Made by a program: the position numbers and the translations under genes. Under the pieces are notes generated by a model. That model was not told the DNA's origin. It searched no databases and worked only from the letters and a program-made list of their open reading frames with translations. From positions 1 to 64,000 of the forward strand of contig JAXHSW010000014.1 in assembly GCA_034190295.1 (NCBI GenBank): 64,000 bases of DNA, read 5' to 3'. The stretch's first letter is position 1. Every line of letters begins with the position of its first letter. The stretch comes from Okeania sp034190295 (GTDB lineage: Bacteria > Cyanobacteriota > Cyanobacteriia > Cyanobacteriales > Microcoleaceae). Positions 1 to 9,020 of the stretch are shown piece by piece.

Positions 1-48
1 CTATCACCCCATCCCCCCATCACCCTATCACCCTATCACCCCATCCCA
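1..48. repeat. Short C-rich tandem repeat
   Basis: Imperfect iterations of CACCCTAT/CACCCCAT run from the window edge almost to the stop codon of the xisI-like gene. Similar C-rich simple repeats recur at 23592-23680 and 42337-42390, in each case close to the 3' end of a gene. No function is visible. Confidence 0.7.
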
Positions 49-49
49 T

Positions 50-385
50 TTAATCTACAGCATATTCTGTAAACTTTCTCATAAACGGCGTATGAAATCC
101 TAAAACAATATCTTTTTTTGCCACTCCATTCATTACTAACTCTTCTGCAATATCCAATTCAGTTCCATTCCACTGAAGCCAAACTTTTTCACCTTTAATA
201 TCAATATGAATCGAACAACTATGAATCAAATGTTCTTTTTCCCAACCAATATAAACAATTTGATAATGGTCTCGTACAGTATCAAAAATTGGCTGTACTT
301 CAATTTCTCCATAAGCAGGTTGATTTTTGCTATATTCTAACAAAAGTTCCTGTACTAAATGACGATATTTTTCTAGTTTTTCCAT
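50..385 (-). CDS. xisI: XisI-like protein (fdxN element excision controlling factor family)
   Basis: A 111-residue protein matching the XisI family in length and pattern: N-terminal MEKLEKYR, a central HIDIKGEKVWLQWNG stretch and a C-terminal GFHTPFMRK. XisI was first described as an accessory factor for excision of the fdxN element in heterocystous cyanobacteria. The family is widespread where no such element exists, so its biochemical role is unclear. The gene follows xisH on the same strand and overlaps it by 13 bp, which implies one transcript and translational coupling. No fdxN element or site-specific recombinase is visible nearby. Family assignment is firm; the excision function is only inherited from the name. 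Confidence 0.85.
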   Translation of the reverse strand: MEKLEKYRHLVQELLLEYSKNQPAYGEIEVQPIFDTVRDHYQIVYIGWEKEHLIHSCSIHIDIKGEKVWLQWNGTELDIAEELVMNGVAKKDIVLGFHTPFMRKFTEYAVD

Positions 386-792
386 TCTGTTATTACCTCT
401 ATATCTGGGTTATAAATAATTAATTTGACTTGATTTTTATTAAGCATTAACTGAGTAAATTCAAGTTGAAAAAAGCTGTTATAAGTAATCATAGGTACAG
501 CCAAATAAAGTATTCGTTCGGCTTCTTTCTGTTGTAGTGCCTCCCGATAATTAATAAACTGTCCCAAGGCAGTATGAAATTCAGAAATAGCTGATGATTT
601 TGCTAAGAAACTTTTAATTTCAACTGCTATCTTTTGATTATCTTTTTGTGCGCCAATTAGTTGTTCTGCACCAAGGTCAATAGACATATCTACACCACCG
701 AAACGAACAAATAATGGGTCATGGGTGATTAACCATCCATCTTTTATTAGAGCACTTTTAACTTCTTTATGGAAAAAATCCCTGGCTGACAT
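373..792 (-). CDS. xisH: XisH-like protein, probable PD-(D/E)xK nuclease fold
   Basis: A 139-residue protein with the XisH hallmarks: N-terminal ARDFFH, the IDLGAEQLIGA segment and a downstream EIKSF. Asp39 followed by Glu58-Ile-Lys60 fits the D...ExK core of PD-(D/E)xK nucleases, to which XisH-like proteins have been related. It is the first gene of a two-gene unit, and its stop region overlaps the xisI start. A decayed TnpB gene lies just upstream on the same strand, so the pair sits in mobile surroundings. Family assignment is strong. Whether this copy cuts DNA or acts like a toxin-antitoxin-type pair with XisI is inference. Confidence 0.85.
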   Translation of the reverse strand: MSARDFFHKEVKSALIKDGWLITHDPLFVRFGGVDMSIDLGAEQLIGAQKDNQKIAVEIKSFLAKSSAISEFHTALGQFINYREALQQKEAERILYLAVPMITYNSFFQLEFTQLMLNKNQVKLIIYNPDIEVITEWKN

Positions 793-834
793 TAGTTTTT
801 CTTTATGCTTATTATAGTAATCTGCTAGGAAGGT

Positions 835-1250
835 AATATTTCATAAGTTTTTACTATTCCTATTCAAGGTAATTTTATGTAATTTCCTTGAATAATCTTA
901 ATAATACCTTCTAAATATAAACTGTCTTTTTTCCCCTTTTTCTTAAACTTAGGGAATCCACGTTTGGGAATAGTTAAAAAGTTTTTAAATGCCCTCTCTA
1001 AATCTCTTAATGCCTGTTGAGGGGCACATTTTGATACTTCATAATACCAGGGATTTTGACTTTTAACTTCAGCAACCAAACGCTTATGCAAAGTGATAGA
1101 ACTAAGTCGCTTCTTGTTTTTTTCGTACTCTTTGATACAAGTTTCTAATCCCCAGTTATAAGCATGACGGGTAACTCCAGCGTGTTTTGCCAGTATTGTT
1201 TTTTGTTGGTTGTTAAGTTTTAACTTAGTTTTAAAGCTTTGATGCAACAT
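835..1250 (-). pseudogene. Decayed TnpB (IS200/IS605-type OrfB) N-terminal fragment
   Basis: The reading frame encodes the N-terminal domain of a TnpB-type protein: FKTKLKLNNQQK, HAGVTRHAYNWGL and FPKFKKKGKKDSLYLEG are standard family signatures. It stops at a TGA after 128 residues. Immediately beyond the stop the same frame resumes family-like residues (IGIVKTYE) before homology ends near 835. The RuvC catalytic region and zinc finger are absent. This is therefore a truncated remnant with an additional nonsense codon. A fuller relative with a single frameshift lies at 61341-62460. No TnpA partner is visible. Confidence 0.85.
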
Positions 1251-1582
1251 TTTTTACTTCTTGAACAATTTGTTTCTTTTTGTGGCTCCTCGAACCATAT
1301 AACCTAGCTAAAAATACTGTAATTATTTCCAACACATCATTAGCTAAATTTTCTTCAAAAGTTGAGTCTTATGAGGGATTAATTATGAATAACTCACTCC
1401 CAACAAATCGGCTGCCTCTTGTATACTTAATAAATTATTTATACTCCTATAATATCACTATATTATGTGTAAGTTTAAATAAGTATAGTTAACTTTTTCT
1501 CGACTGTCCAGTCCCCCTGGCACCAGTGAGATTGATTTCGCAGCAGGAAACGATGTTTTAATGTGAGGAGCAAGGTAACACT
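1251..1582. other. Intergenic, nothing recognised
   Basis: This 332-bp spacer lies between the 5' end of the TnpB remnant and the 3' end of the PDZ lipoprotein gene. A 70-codon frame at 1280-1492 has no family resemblance and no convincing ribosome site. It may hold one end of the decayed insertion sequence, but no hairpin end could be fixed. Confidence 0.4.
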
Positions 1583-3577
1583 TCATTTTCGCATCAATTC
1601 TGTGACTACTTTTACAGTCCGCTTCTTGCCTCCACGTTCAATTTGAAAGTGTACAGTTTCTCCAGGTTGATGTCTAGTAATAATATCTACAACATCACCA
1701 GTATTAGAAACCTCTTTACCATCAACCTGCAAAATAATATCACTTGATTGTAACCCTGCTTTACTAGCTGGTAAATCAGTTAAAACCCTTCTAATCAAAA
1801 CTCCTTGATTATTGTCAATGTTTTGCAGACGCACACCCACACCAACAAAATATGATGAACTGCTTCTTGCGAGCATACTTTCAGCTTCTTGTCTTCTATC
1901 TCCTTTTGGATAGTCTTTAATCAATTTTTCAAGCACTCGATTTTTTAACTTATTGTCAAGTGCTGCTATCGAAAGAAGAGCGTCATCTGCCATAGAGCTT
2001 TTAGGAAATTGATTTACAAAATCATCAAAAGCTTTAATTGCGAGGTCATTCCAAGAATCTTTTTGCCTTAATGGTGTTCTCCATCTTTCTCTAGACAAGT
2101 AGTAATAGCTCAGTGCAATCGAATAAGCTGCTTTCTCTTTTAGCTTAGATTGGGGATAGTCTTGAATAATTTTATTAAATAGTTCTAAACTTTTTAACAA
2201 AGTATTTTGGTTGTCGCAACTTCTACTGACTTTTTCTACGAATTCAAAGTTAACAGTGTATTTTAAAAAAGTATCCTTGCCCTGCCATTTAAACGGAATA
2301 AAAACTGAGAATCCACCAAAGTACCTACTAAAACCATTGTTACTCCTGTTACTCCAAAGTAAATTATAAAAGGAGGGATTGTAAAACAAAAAAGATGCCT
2401 CATCATATAGCTTTTCATCAGCATTTTTTTTACTTTCACGAATTTTTTCTAGTCGCTCAATTTGTTCTATTCGCTTTTGTATATCATTCCAAAAATTATT
2501 GTCAACATAGTAGTTGCTGCCTAAACTTATCCTGGTTTTTTTATAAGAATTAACAAACTTTTCTAATTCTGTTTTTGCATCTAATAGCTTGTCTTCACGA
2601 ATCAAATGAACTGCTTTACTGTAAGCTAGTATTGGGGTTAAATAATTACCAGGGTTCCTACTAAGAAAATTAGCGATCAACTCTGAGGACATTACTGAGT
2701 TTATAAGAAAAAGTATTCGCCCTCTAGCACTTGAGCTATAAAAGTCATTATCACCCTCTTGAGAAGCTTTTCGATACCACAAGATAGCATTTTCATAGTT
2801 TTTTTGCACTTCATAAGCACGCGCTATGCGATATAAAGCGTCATTTGTGCCAGGATGATTGGGGTAATCTTTGATAAAACGATGCCAAACTTTAAGCTCT
2901 CTAACTGGGTTAAATGGTTGTCTAAAATTATATTTTAAATTGTTACCAAAGTAAGTATCACCATCCGTCAATCTAGTGTACTCTTTACACCCTTGAGTAA
3001 ATTTAGAATTTGGATACCTTTTGCTTAGTTCTAGCAATTCAAAAAACTCTAGCTTGGACAACAAATACATATCTGTTTCTACAGCTTTTTCCAATAATTT
3101 TTTAACACCTGGAGACCAGCGCCAGTTTTGCCATTGATCTTTATAGTCTTCATCTTTTGTTAGCTCTGCTTTAGTGATACCTTTAAAAGCGATCGCTGCA
3201 AGTAATTTATTTTCACCATGCACAAGATTTTTATAAAGTCTTTGAAAACGCTTATTTTCAAGCATATATTTAAGATTTCGATTCAAAACTTGTAAAATAA
3301 TTTGACGTAAATCATCATCTTGCGTTGATTCATAGATTTGCAAAATTTCATCAACTTGTTGTGAATTGATATTGTATATGAACATAAGGCTATTTAAAGC
3401 TTCACCTGATGGAACAGGTTTCATTAAGTCATCTTTTATTTCTACTAAAGTTTTAGGTTTGAATAACTTTCTCTTGTTGCTTCTATGATTAGGGTTTTCC
3501 TGGATGAGTCCACAACTGGGAAGTAACAGACTTATAAATATTTGAGCTATTAAAAAAAGAAAGGCTACCTTTTTCAT
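1583..3577 (-). CDS. Lipoprotein with TPR-like repeats and a C-terminal PDZ domain
   Basis: A 664-residue protein. The N-terminus has a Lys-Lys start, a hydrophobic core and a Leu-Pro-Ser-Cys22 lipobox-like site, so it is probably lipid-anchored and exported. The middle is helical with TPR-like units around residues 225-285 (YRIARAYEVQKNYENAILWY) and 470-560. The last ~90 residues form a PDZ domain (VGVGVRLQN, ASKAGLQSSDIILQVDGK). There is no protease domain, so it is likely a scaffold or sensor. The start codon lies 89 bp inside the end of the caspase-WD40 gene, which suggests a two-gene operon in which this is the envelope partner. The specific role is unknown. Confidence 0.8.
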   Translation of the reverse strand: MKKVAFLFLIAQIFISLLLPSCGLIQENPNHRSNKRKLFKPKTLVEIKDDLMKPVPSGEALNSLMFIYNINSQQVDEILQIYESTQDDDLRQIILQVLNRNLKYMLENKRFQRLYKNLVHGENKLLAAIAFKGITKAELTKDEDYKDQWQNWRWSPGVKKLLEKAVETDMYLLSKLEFFELLELSKRYPNSKFTQGCKEYTRLTDGDTYFGNNLKYNFRQPFNPVRELKVWHRFIKDYPNHPGTNDALYRIARAYEVQKNYENAILWYRKASQEGDNDFYSSSARGRILFLINSVMSSELIANFLSRNPGNYLTPILAYSKAVHLIREDKLLDAKTELEKFVNSYKKTRISLGSNYYVDNNFWNDIQKRIEQIERLEKIRESKKNADEKLYDEASFLFYNPSFYNLLWSNRSNNGFSRYFGGFSVFIPFKWQGKDTFLKYTVNFEFVEKVSRSCDNQNTLLKSLELFNKIIQDYPQSKLKEKAAYSIALSYYYLSRERWRTPLRQKDSWNDLAIKAFDDFVNQFPKSSMADDALLSIAALDNKLKNRVLEKLIKDYPKGDRRQEAESMLARSSSSYFVGVGVRLQNIDNNQGVLIRRVLTDLPASKAGLQSSDIILQVDGKEVSNTGDVVDIITRHQPGETVHFQIERGGKKRTVKVVTELMRK

Positions 3578-6500
3578 TGTTTTGACTTGGGATATTTTGA
3601 CAGTTAGGGTGGTATTTTAATTGAAATAAGGATTGATATGAAAAGTCTAACTCTTTAGACAGAGAATAAATTAGATTAGTATCTGCTAAATTATAAGTCT
3701 TAAGTTCTTCCTTTGTTAGGCAACGACTTAAGTTGTTCCAAGCAAGCTCTAAAAGTTTTTTGCCTCCCGTAATGTGTACTTTCACCCTGCCATTCTTACT
3801 ATGGGTAACTACCTGATTGGAATCTTGGGAAGAAAAACTAGCATACTCTACTTCAGAGTTGAAGCTTTTAATAATTATTGGTTCATTGGGAATCCTTAAA
3901 TCCCAAATTCGCACCGTTTTATCATGGCTAGCTGTTAAAATTCTATGTGGGTTATTTTTATCAAATTCACCATAAACTATTGTATCTTCATGTCCCACAA
4001 GAAGGGTTGGATTTTCAATATTTGGTAGATTCCACACTCTACCTATTTTATCGCTACCTCCTGCAAAAATACGATTGGAATTATGAGAGTCAAAACTGGC
4101 ATACCGAAGAATGTTTCTATTTCTATTTGTAGAAATTTCTAGTAAAGGTTCAAAGGTGTCTTCTAAATTCCAAAAGCGAACTACTCCATCGTGGCTAGAT
4201 GTCAATATTTCGTTGGAATTATTGGGGTTAAATTCTCCAGAACTTATCAGATTGGGATAAGCTGACACGACCAATGGTTCTTCATTGGCTCTCTTAACGT
4301 TGCGAATGGTTGCAACACCGTTATCATTGAAAATCAACAAATTGTCTGGATTTTGTGTATCAAATTTTAAAGCATAAGGTTTGTCATCAGTTCTGAATAA
4401 TTCTAAGACGGGATTTGCCGGATTTTTTATATCCCATATTTCGATAATACCATCAACGTTAATTGTGATTATTTTGCTAGGATTATTTGGGTAAAAATCT
4501 GCATATATCAGCGAATCAATACCTGTCTGTAAATCAGATATTTTGCTGGATTTAGATTGGGTAATATCCCATGTTTGTATTACCCCATCTCGGTTAACCG
4601 TTAAAAGTTTTTTTGAATCTTGGACGGAAAAATTAGCGTAAATTATATTCCCCTGGTTCTGAGGCAATTCAAAGAATGCTTGATTGCTAATATCCCAAAT
4701 TCTTCCTACTGCATCTTGGCCAACCGTTAAGATTTGATTGGGGTTGTGTGGATTAAAAATTCCCAAGTTTACCCCTGCTTGATGCCCATTAAGTGTATTC
4801 TTAATAATAGCATTTTGACCCTTTGCTTGCAGTTCCCATACCAGAGCTTTACCATCTTGGCTAACTGTTAAAACTTGATTGGAGTTATCAGGCTTGAATT
4901 CTCCATAAACTACCTTTTCTGCACCACCTCCTAAAACTATAGGTTTCTCTGGCTGACTTAAATCCCATACCCTAGCTGTACCGTCTTCACTAACCGTCAA
5001 TACCCGATTAGAATTATTGGGATCGAAGCTAGCTATTTTTACTGTTCCGTTATGTTCATTTAAGATTAACGGCTGAGTAGGATTGTTTAAATTCCAGATT
5101 CGGGCAGTTTTATCGGTACTGGTTGTCAAAATTCGATTGGATTTTTGAGGGTCGAAACTGCCATACAAAATGTCTCCTTTATGGCCTCTTAAAACTAATG
5201 GGTTACTGGGGTTGTTCAAGTTCCAAACTCTGGCTGTACCATCGCTACCGATCGTCAGTACCCGATTAGAATTGTTTGGGTCAAATATAGCCATCCAGAC
5301 ATCCCCTTCGTGGCCTTTCAGGGTTACAAGAACGCTGGAGTTCTTAATATCCCAAATACGGGCAGTACCATCGGTACTAGCTGTTAAAATTCTGTTTGAA
5401 TTGTTCGGGTCAAAACTGCTGTAATTGATAAATCCTTTGTCTTCTACGATAAAAATGGGGTTATCAATATTATTGGTATCCCAAACGCGGGCGGTTCCGT
5501 CAGAACTGACAGTCAACACCCGACTGGAATTTTGGGGGTTAAATCTGCCGTATACAACATCATTTCTATGCCCTTTTAAAACAAGGGGGTTTTCCGAGTT
5601 GTTCAGTTTCCAAATACGAGCTGTGCCATCACTACTTGCGGTTAGCACGCGATTGCTATCTTGAGGATCAAACTCAGCATATAGAATAGAACCTTCGTGT
5701 CCAACCAAATTAAATCGTTCATGGTTCTCTTGAAAAGCATTCCACAAAGCCAGTTTTGCTTCTGGGGTATCCTGTATTAAGTTGGCATGAATGGCTAGCA
5801 AAAGACTACGAGTAGAATCGACATTTAAGCTAGTTTTAGAAGCGCTAACTAACTCAGCTGACTTAGCCGTTTTGTATCTATGGTTAGCCACTAGCCACAT
5901 ACAGATCGCTACTGCTGAGGCGATCGTCAAAATTGCCAGTGAGGCTGCTATAAATATTCTTTGTCGTGATTTACGTTTATCCTCAATCCGGTTAATGAAC
6001 TTTGGCTTTCTGGAAGTCAGGGTAATCGGGCTTCCAAATTTTTTACAAATTGGAACCTGGGGAGAACCTTTAAAATTCTGATTAATAAAATCTATGAGGT
6101 CATAACTGGTAACTATTCCCTTGCCATTTCTATTCGGATCGAGCCCTTCCAACAAACACTCAGTTAGAGCCCCATGCTTGCCACTTAACGAATCACGAGC
6201 AAACTCGAACGAACGACAAGCAGTAATAAAACAACGCTTTTTGCCTCTTTTTTGACTCAAATTGCCCAGATATGCTTCATCAAAATTATCTAACTCGCCA
6301 CTGTGACAGCAATCTAACCAGACAATTTGTTGCCTAACCTGACTTTTCTGTAAAAGATTCCGTAACCATTGAAGAGGCAAACCTGGCCATCTCTCACTTG
6401 GGTTGGAGTCGCTAGTCGCCAAAAATCCCTCTGTAACACCCCCCCTACTTTTGCGCAACCCATGACCTGCAAAGAATAGCAGTGCAGTTTCGGGAGGGTC

Positions 6501-6743
6501 AGGTCCCTCTGGGTTAAAGAGGTTGGCAATCGCATCCTCCAAGTCTTCAAGACAAACCAAACCATCTGGTTTCGGGTTCACCTGTAACTTACCTTCCAAG
6601 GTAGCTTCCGGCAAGCGCTGCACAGTAAACCCACCGTATTCTTCCAAACGTTGGGCAATAGCTTCAGCATCCCGTGCCGGGTTGGTCAAATTTTCCAGTT
6701 CCGGGTAGTTGTTGATGCCCACCACCAACGCATTGCGAGTCAT
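3489..6743 (-). CDS. Caspase (C14 peptidase) - transmembrane - WD40 protein
   Basis: A 1084-residue protein. Residues 1-245 form a caspase/metacaspase p20-like domain with the His94-Gly pair (FFAGHG) and catalytic Cys146 (DCCHSG), so the dyad is intact. A single membrane span lies at about 263-285, followed by a short helical linker. From about residue 345 to 1000 there are fourteen WD40 repeats plus a degenerate fifteenth, with the recurrent FDPxNSNRxLT...DGTARxWD pattern, probably two seven-bladed propellers. The protease is thus tethered to a membrane-anchored sensor. It is read divergently, across 70 bp, from a small helical protein and a membrane-hairpin protein. Cyanobacterial caspase-WD40 proteins are known, but their triggers and substrates are mostly not. 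Confidence 0.93.
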   Translation of the reverse strand: MTRNALVVGINNYPELENLTNPARDAEAIAQRLEEYGGFTVQRLPEATLEGKLQVNPKPDGLVCLEDLEDAIANLFNPEGPDPPETALLFFAGHGLRKSRGGVTEGFLATSDSNPSERWPGLPLQWLRNLLQKSQVRQQIVWLDCCHSGELDNFDEAYLGNLSQKRGKKRCFITACRSFEFARDSLSGKHGALTECLLEGLDPNRNGKGIVTSYDLIDFINQNFKGSPQVPICKKFGSPITLTSRKPKFINRIEDKRKSRQRIFIAASLAILTIASAVAICMWLVANHRYKTAKSAELVSASKTSLNVDSTRSLLLAIHANLIQDTPEAKLALWNAFQENHERFNLVGHEGSILYAEFDPQDSNRVLTASSDGTARIWKLNNSENPLVLKGHRNDVVYGRFNPQNSSRVLTVSSDGTARVWDTNNIDNPIFIVEDKGFINYSSFDPNNSNRILTASTDGTARIWDIKNSSVLVTLKGHEGDVWMAIFDPNNSNRVLTIGSDGTARVWNLNNPSNPLVLRGHKGDILYGSFDPQKSNRILTTSTDKTARIWNLNNPTQPLILNEHNGTVKIASFDPNNSNRVLTVSEDGTARVWDLSQPEKPIVLGGGAEKVVYGEFKPDNSNQVLTVSQDGKALVWELQAKGQNAIIKNTLNGHQAGVNLGIFNPHNPNQILTVGQDAVGRIWDISNQAFFELPQNQGNIIYANFSVQDSKKLLTVNRDGVIQTWDITQSKSSKISDLQTGIDSLIYADFYPNNPSKIITINVDGIIEIWDIKNPANPVLELFRTDDKPYALKFDTQNPDNLLIFNDNGVATIRNVKRANEEPLVVSAYPNLISSGEFNPNNSNEILTSSHDGVVRFWNLEDTFEPLLEISTNRNRNILRYASFDSHNSNRIFAGGSDKIGRVWNLPNIENPTLLVGHEDTIVYGEFDKNNPHRILTASHDKTVRIWDLRIPNEPIIIKSFNSEVEYASFSSQDSNQVVTHSKNGRVKVHITGGKKLLELAWNNLSRCLTKEELKTYNLADTNLIYSLSKELDFSYQSLFQLKYHPNCQNIPSQNNEKGSLSFFNSSNIYKSVTSQLWTHPGKP

Positions 6744-6813
6744 AATTCTTAATTAACGCTAAGATTTAATTAACCAGTATAAGTTATCCCATTTAGACTT
6801 ATGGAGAGATTCA
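6744..6813. promoter_or_regulatory. Divergent promoter region of the caspase module
   Basis: Only 70 bp separate the caspase start codon from the GTG of the divergent gene, so both promoters must lie here. The AT-rich tract includes TTAATTAA-like motifs and a TATAAG hexamer at about 6778, a plausible -10 for the plus strand. GGAGAG at 6803-6808 is a good ribosome site for the GTG start at 6814. No operator could be identified. Confidence 0.45.
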
Positions 6814-7281
6814 GTGAACGAAAATTTTAATTCAACCTTACTAGCTATCCTGTTAACCCTCAATAATTTAGAAGTACCCTTGAGTCCCAGCGAACAAGCT
6901 GCTCTCACAAAAGCAGGTCAACGGCTGGCCATGCGACCCAAAAATTGGGAGTCCATCATTAAGCAATTGATGGATGAACTTGTGAGCAATTCCTCCTTCA
7001 CTCAACTATATCAGGTTAAAAAAAGTCAGTTAGATGCAGTAAAAGACAAAATTACTTTTGAGCTATTACCCACTGAAAGTGAGCTAAAACAAGCTTTTCT
7101 AGATTCTAATGAAGTAGTAAAACGGGCTTACTTTGAAGGCAAACCCGACAAGCAAAGTAAGGAAATTCTAGATTTAACTGTCAAAGTCCTAACTACTGAA
7201 AAACCAGAAGAAACTGCTCAAAAACTCCCTTCTCTAAAAAGAACTTCCCAATCCCTAAATCAGCCTTCAAAAAATGACTGA
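6814..7281 (+). CDS. Small helical protein of the caspase module
   Basis: A 155-residue, predominantly helical, charged protein without signal peptide or membrane span. I do not recognise the family from sequence with certainty. The GTG start is supported by GGAGAG five bases upstream; the nearby ATG at 6801 is out of frame and soon stops. Its end overlaps the next gene by 8 bp (ATGACTGA), indicating translational coupling. It is divergent from a caspase-WD40 gene. This position and size recall the small partner proteins (CATASP) described alongside caspase-associated CATRA conflict proteins. That assignment is recalled family knowledge and has not been tested by a profile search. Confidence 0.75.
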   Translation: MNENFNSTLLAILLTLNNLEVPLSPSEQAALTKAGQRLAMRPKNWESIIKQLMDELVSNSSFTQLYQVKKSQLDAVKDKITFELLPTESELKQAFLDSNEVVKRAYFEGKPDKQSKEILDLTVKVLTTEKPEETAQKLPSLKRTSQSLNQPSKND

Positions 7282-8833
7282 CCTAATCTATCCCAACCTA
7301 TTTCTATTTCTTTACGACCTCGGAGAAGGTTTAGGAGAAAGCAAAGAAGACTTAGAAAAAAATCGGAAAATATTTGCCTCCAAATTACCCGAACATCTGC
7401 GCGATTCCCTATTTAATCTCGACAACGTAATGGAAACCGAATACCTCGAACTTTTGACACAAAGAATCGAGTATTTTTGCGACGACATTCCTGACGAAGG
7501 CTATTATTATCCAGTCCGACTTAATGATACTTATGGACTACTAATAGCCGCTTCTTTTCTTAATAATAAAACTCGTCATCCCACCAACAGCATCGCCGAA
7601 CTAAAAAACCAAATAGAAGCCAAACTCAAAGATTCATCGGGCAAAATTCAAACAGGTAATCTCGGACAAACTTGGTTAGTCTTAGCGGAATTAGCTAACA
7701 ACAAAAACCCTGAAGAAATCGCCAAACAATGCTGCGAAAAATTAAATCTTGGCTTCGACTGGAAAGAAGATTTGCAAGGTCAAGGAAAACTGTTAGGAGG
7801 AACAATCTTTGAATTACGACAATACGGCATTACCATGTCAGAAAAGATAGATTTTTCCCCATCAGCAACCAAGCCAAAAATTGAAGAAATCCAGAAAAAT
7901 AATCATCTCATAATTTCTCTCTATCCCAACGAACAAACTGCCAAAAAAGCAGCAGAATTTAACTTTGATTTGCTCCGTTTACTTTGTTACCTGCACAAAG
8001 TTTTCTGGGCTTACGCTCAGAGTCGCTATCTAAAAGAATTACTCAAAAAATCTGCCATAGAAATTCAACAATATATCCAAGAAATCCAGAAATATCAAAA
8101 CCCTAGTTTAAATCTCAAACCACTACAGAAAATATTAGTCAAATCTCAAACAACTTTATATAACTATTCAATTAACTTAGGCTATTTCGACAGTCAAATC
8201 CGCACCATAGAAATTAATCTGCTCAACTACCAAAGACGCTTAGATACAATCAGAGAAAAAGCTACATCAAAAGCCCTCGAAAATCTCTTACCAGAAAACA
8301 TTCCCACTCCAATTTCCCAATTTTCCAAACTAACAATAAATGGAGAAGATATTTCTTCAATATTAGCTAGTTTAATAAACACCGCCGGAGTCACTACAGA
8401 CCTCAAATTTTTTGAAAAATTTCCTCAAGAAATAACGGAAAAATATCTGCTGCAAATGCAAAAAGACTATGCCAATCTCAGCCCCAATTTAAAATTATTA
8501 GAAGACCTCATAAACTCCATTCGTGGCATCACAGAAATAGAACAAACAGAGAGCGATCGCAACTTTCAAGAACTTGTCGCCATTATCGGTGTGGGATTAG
8601 GTGCAGGTGCCAGCGTTGCCTCCATTTCTGGTCACTTTCCTTATGTTATTGATACTGCCAAAGCTAGTCATCATCCAGTAGGCAAGTTTCTGTCTAAATA
8701 TTCAGTACCCGAACCGTGGTTAGCACCAGGAACCTCAATTATATTGAGTTTGCTTGCCAGCGTTATTGGTATAGTGGGAGTTAAACTATGGTGGTATATA
8801 ACAAAAAAATGGGAGCAAAATTCTCGGCAATAA
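7274..8833 (+). CDS. Large caspase-associated protein with C-terminal membrane hairpin
   Basis: A 519-residue protein. The first ~200 residues are soluble and mixed; residues ~230-430 are helical and coiled-coil-like (LNYQRRLDTIREKA). The C-terminus carries two hydrophobic segments at about 436-460 (IIGVGLGAGASVASISG) and 490-512 (SIILSLLASVIGIVGVKLWW), ending in a basic tail. This layout, a long helical body followed by a terminal two-span hairpin, is CorA-like in outline and is what one expects of a membrane-perturbing effector. It is co-translated with the 155-residue protein and sits opposite a membrane-tethered caspase. The working idea is that the caspase regulates or cleaves it. The family is not identified with confidence; CATRA is the first candidate. 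Confidence 0.75.
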   Translation: MTDLIYPNLFLFLYDLGEGLGESKEDLEKNRKIFASKLPEHLRDSLFNLDNVMETEYLELLTQRIEYFCDDIPDEGYYYPVRLNDTYGLLIAASFLNNKTRHPTNSIAELKNQIEAKLKDSSGKIQTGNLGQTWLVLAELANNKNPEEIAKQCCEKLNLGFDWKEDLQGQGKLLGGTIFELRQYGITMSEKIDFSPSATKPKIEEIQKNNHLIISLYPNEQTAKKAAEFNFDLLRLLCYLHKVFWAYAQSRYLKELLKKSAIEIQQYIQEIQKYQNPSLNLKPLQKILVKSQTTLYNYSINLGYFDSQIRTIEINLLNYQRRLDTIREKATSKALENLLPENIPTPISQFSKLTINGEDISSILASLINTAGVTTDLKFFEKFPQEITEKYLLQMQKDYANLSPNLKLLEDLINSIRGITEIEQTESDRNFQELVAIIGVGLGAGASVASISGHFPYVIDTAKASHHPVGKFLSKYSVPEPWLAPGTSIILSLLASVIGIVGVKLWWYITKKWEQNSRQ

Positions 8834-8837
8834 CGGA

Positions 8838-8990
8838 AAACATTAAACGTTGCATGCAACGTCCCTACAGGGGTTGTTTTCATGTAATGTCCCTACAGGT
8901 GTTGCTAATGTTGGGTTTATCCTAACGGATAAGCTCCGCTAACACTGTCGTTCTACCCAACCTACATTTCTACCCATTTACTGATACATT
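8838..8990. repeat. Palindromic dispersed repeats after the caspase module
   Basis: The spacer contains CGTTGCATGCAACG, a perfect palindrome followed by TCCCTACAG, and a second weaker copy (CATGTAATGTCCCTACAG). A similar palindrome lies at 16058-16085 after the Uma2 gene. A further motif (TTGGGTTTATCC) recurs in reverse near 20340. These look like REP-type or MITE debris and may serve as a terminator. Confidence 0.5.
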
Positions 8991-9020
8991 CATCGGAAAT
9001 GAAAAAGTACCTGGAGTTAA

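Noticed and set aside
5170..5664. Plus-strand frames opposite the WD40 repeats
   Set aside because: They are antisense shadows of the repeated WD40 coding sequence, with no independent support.
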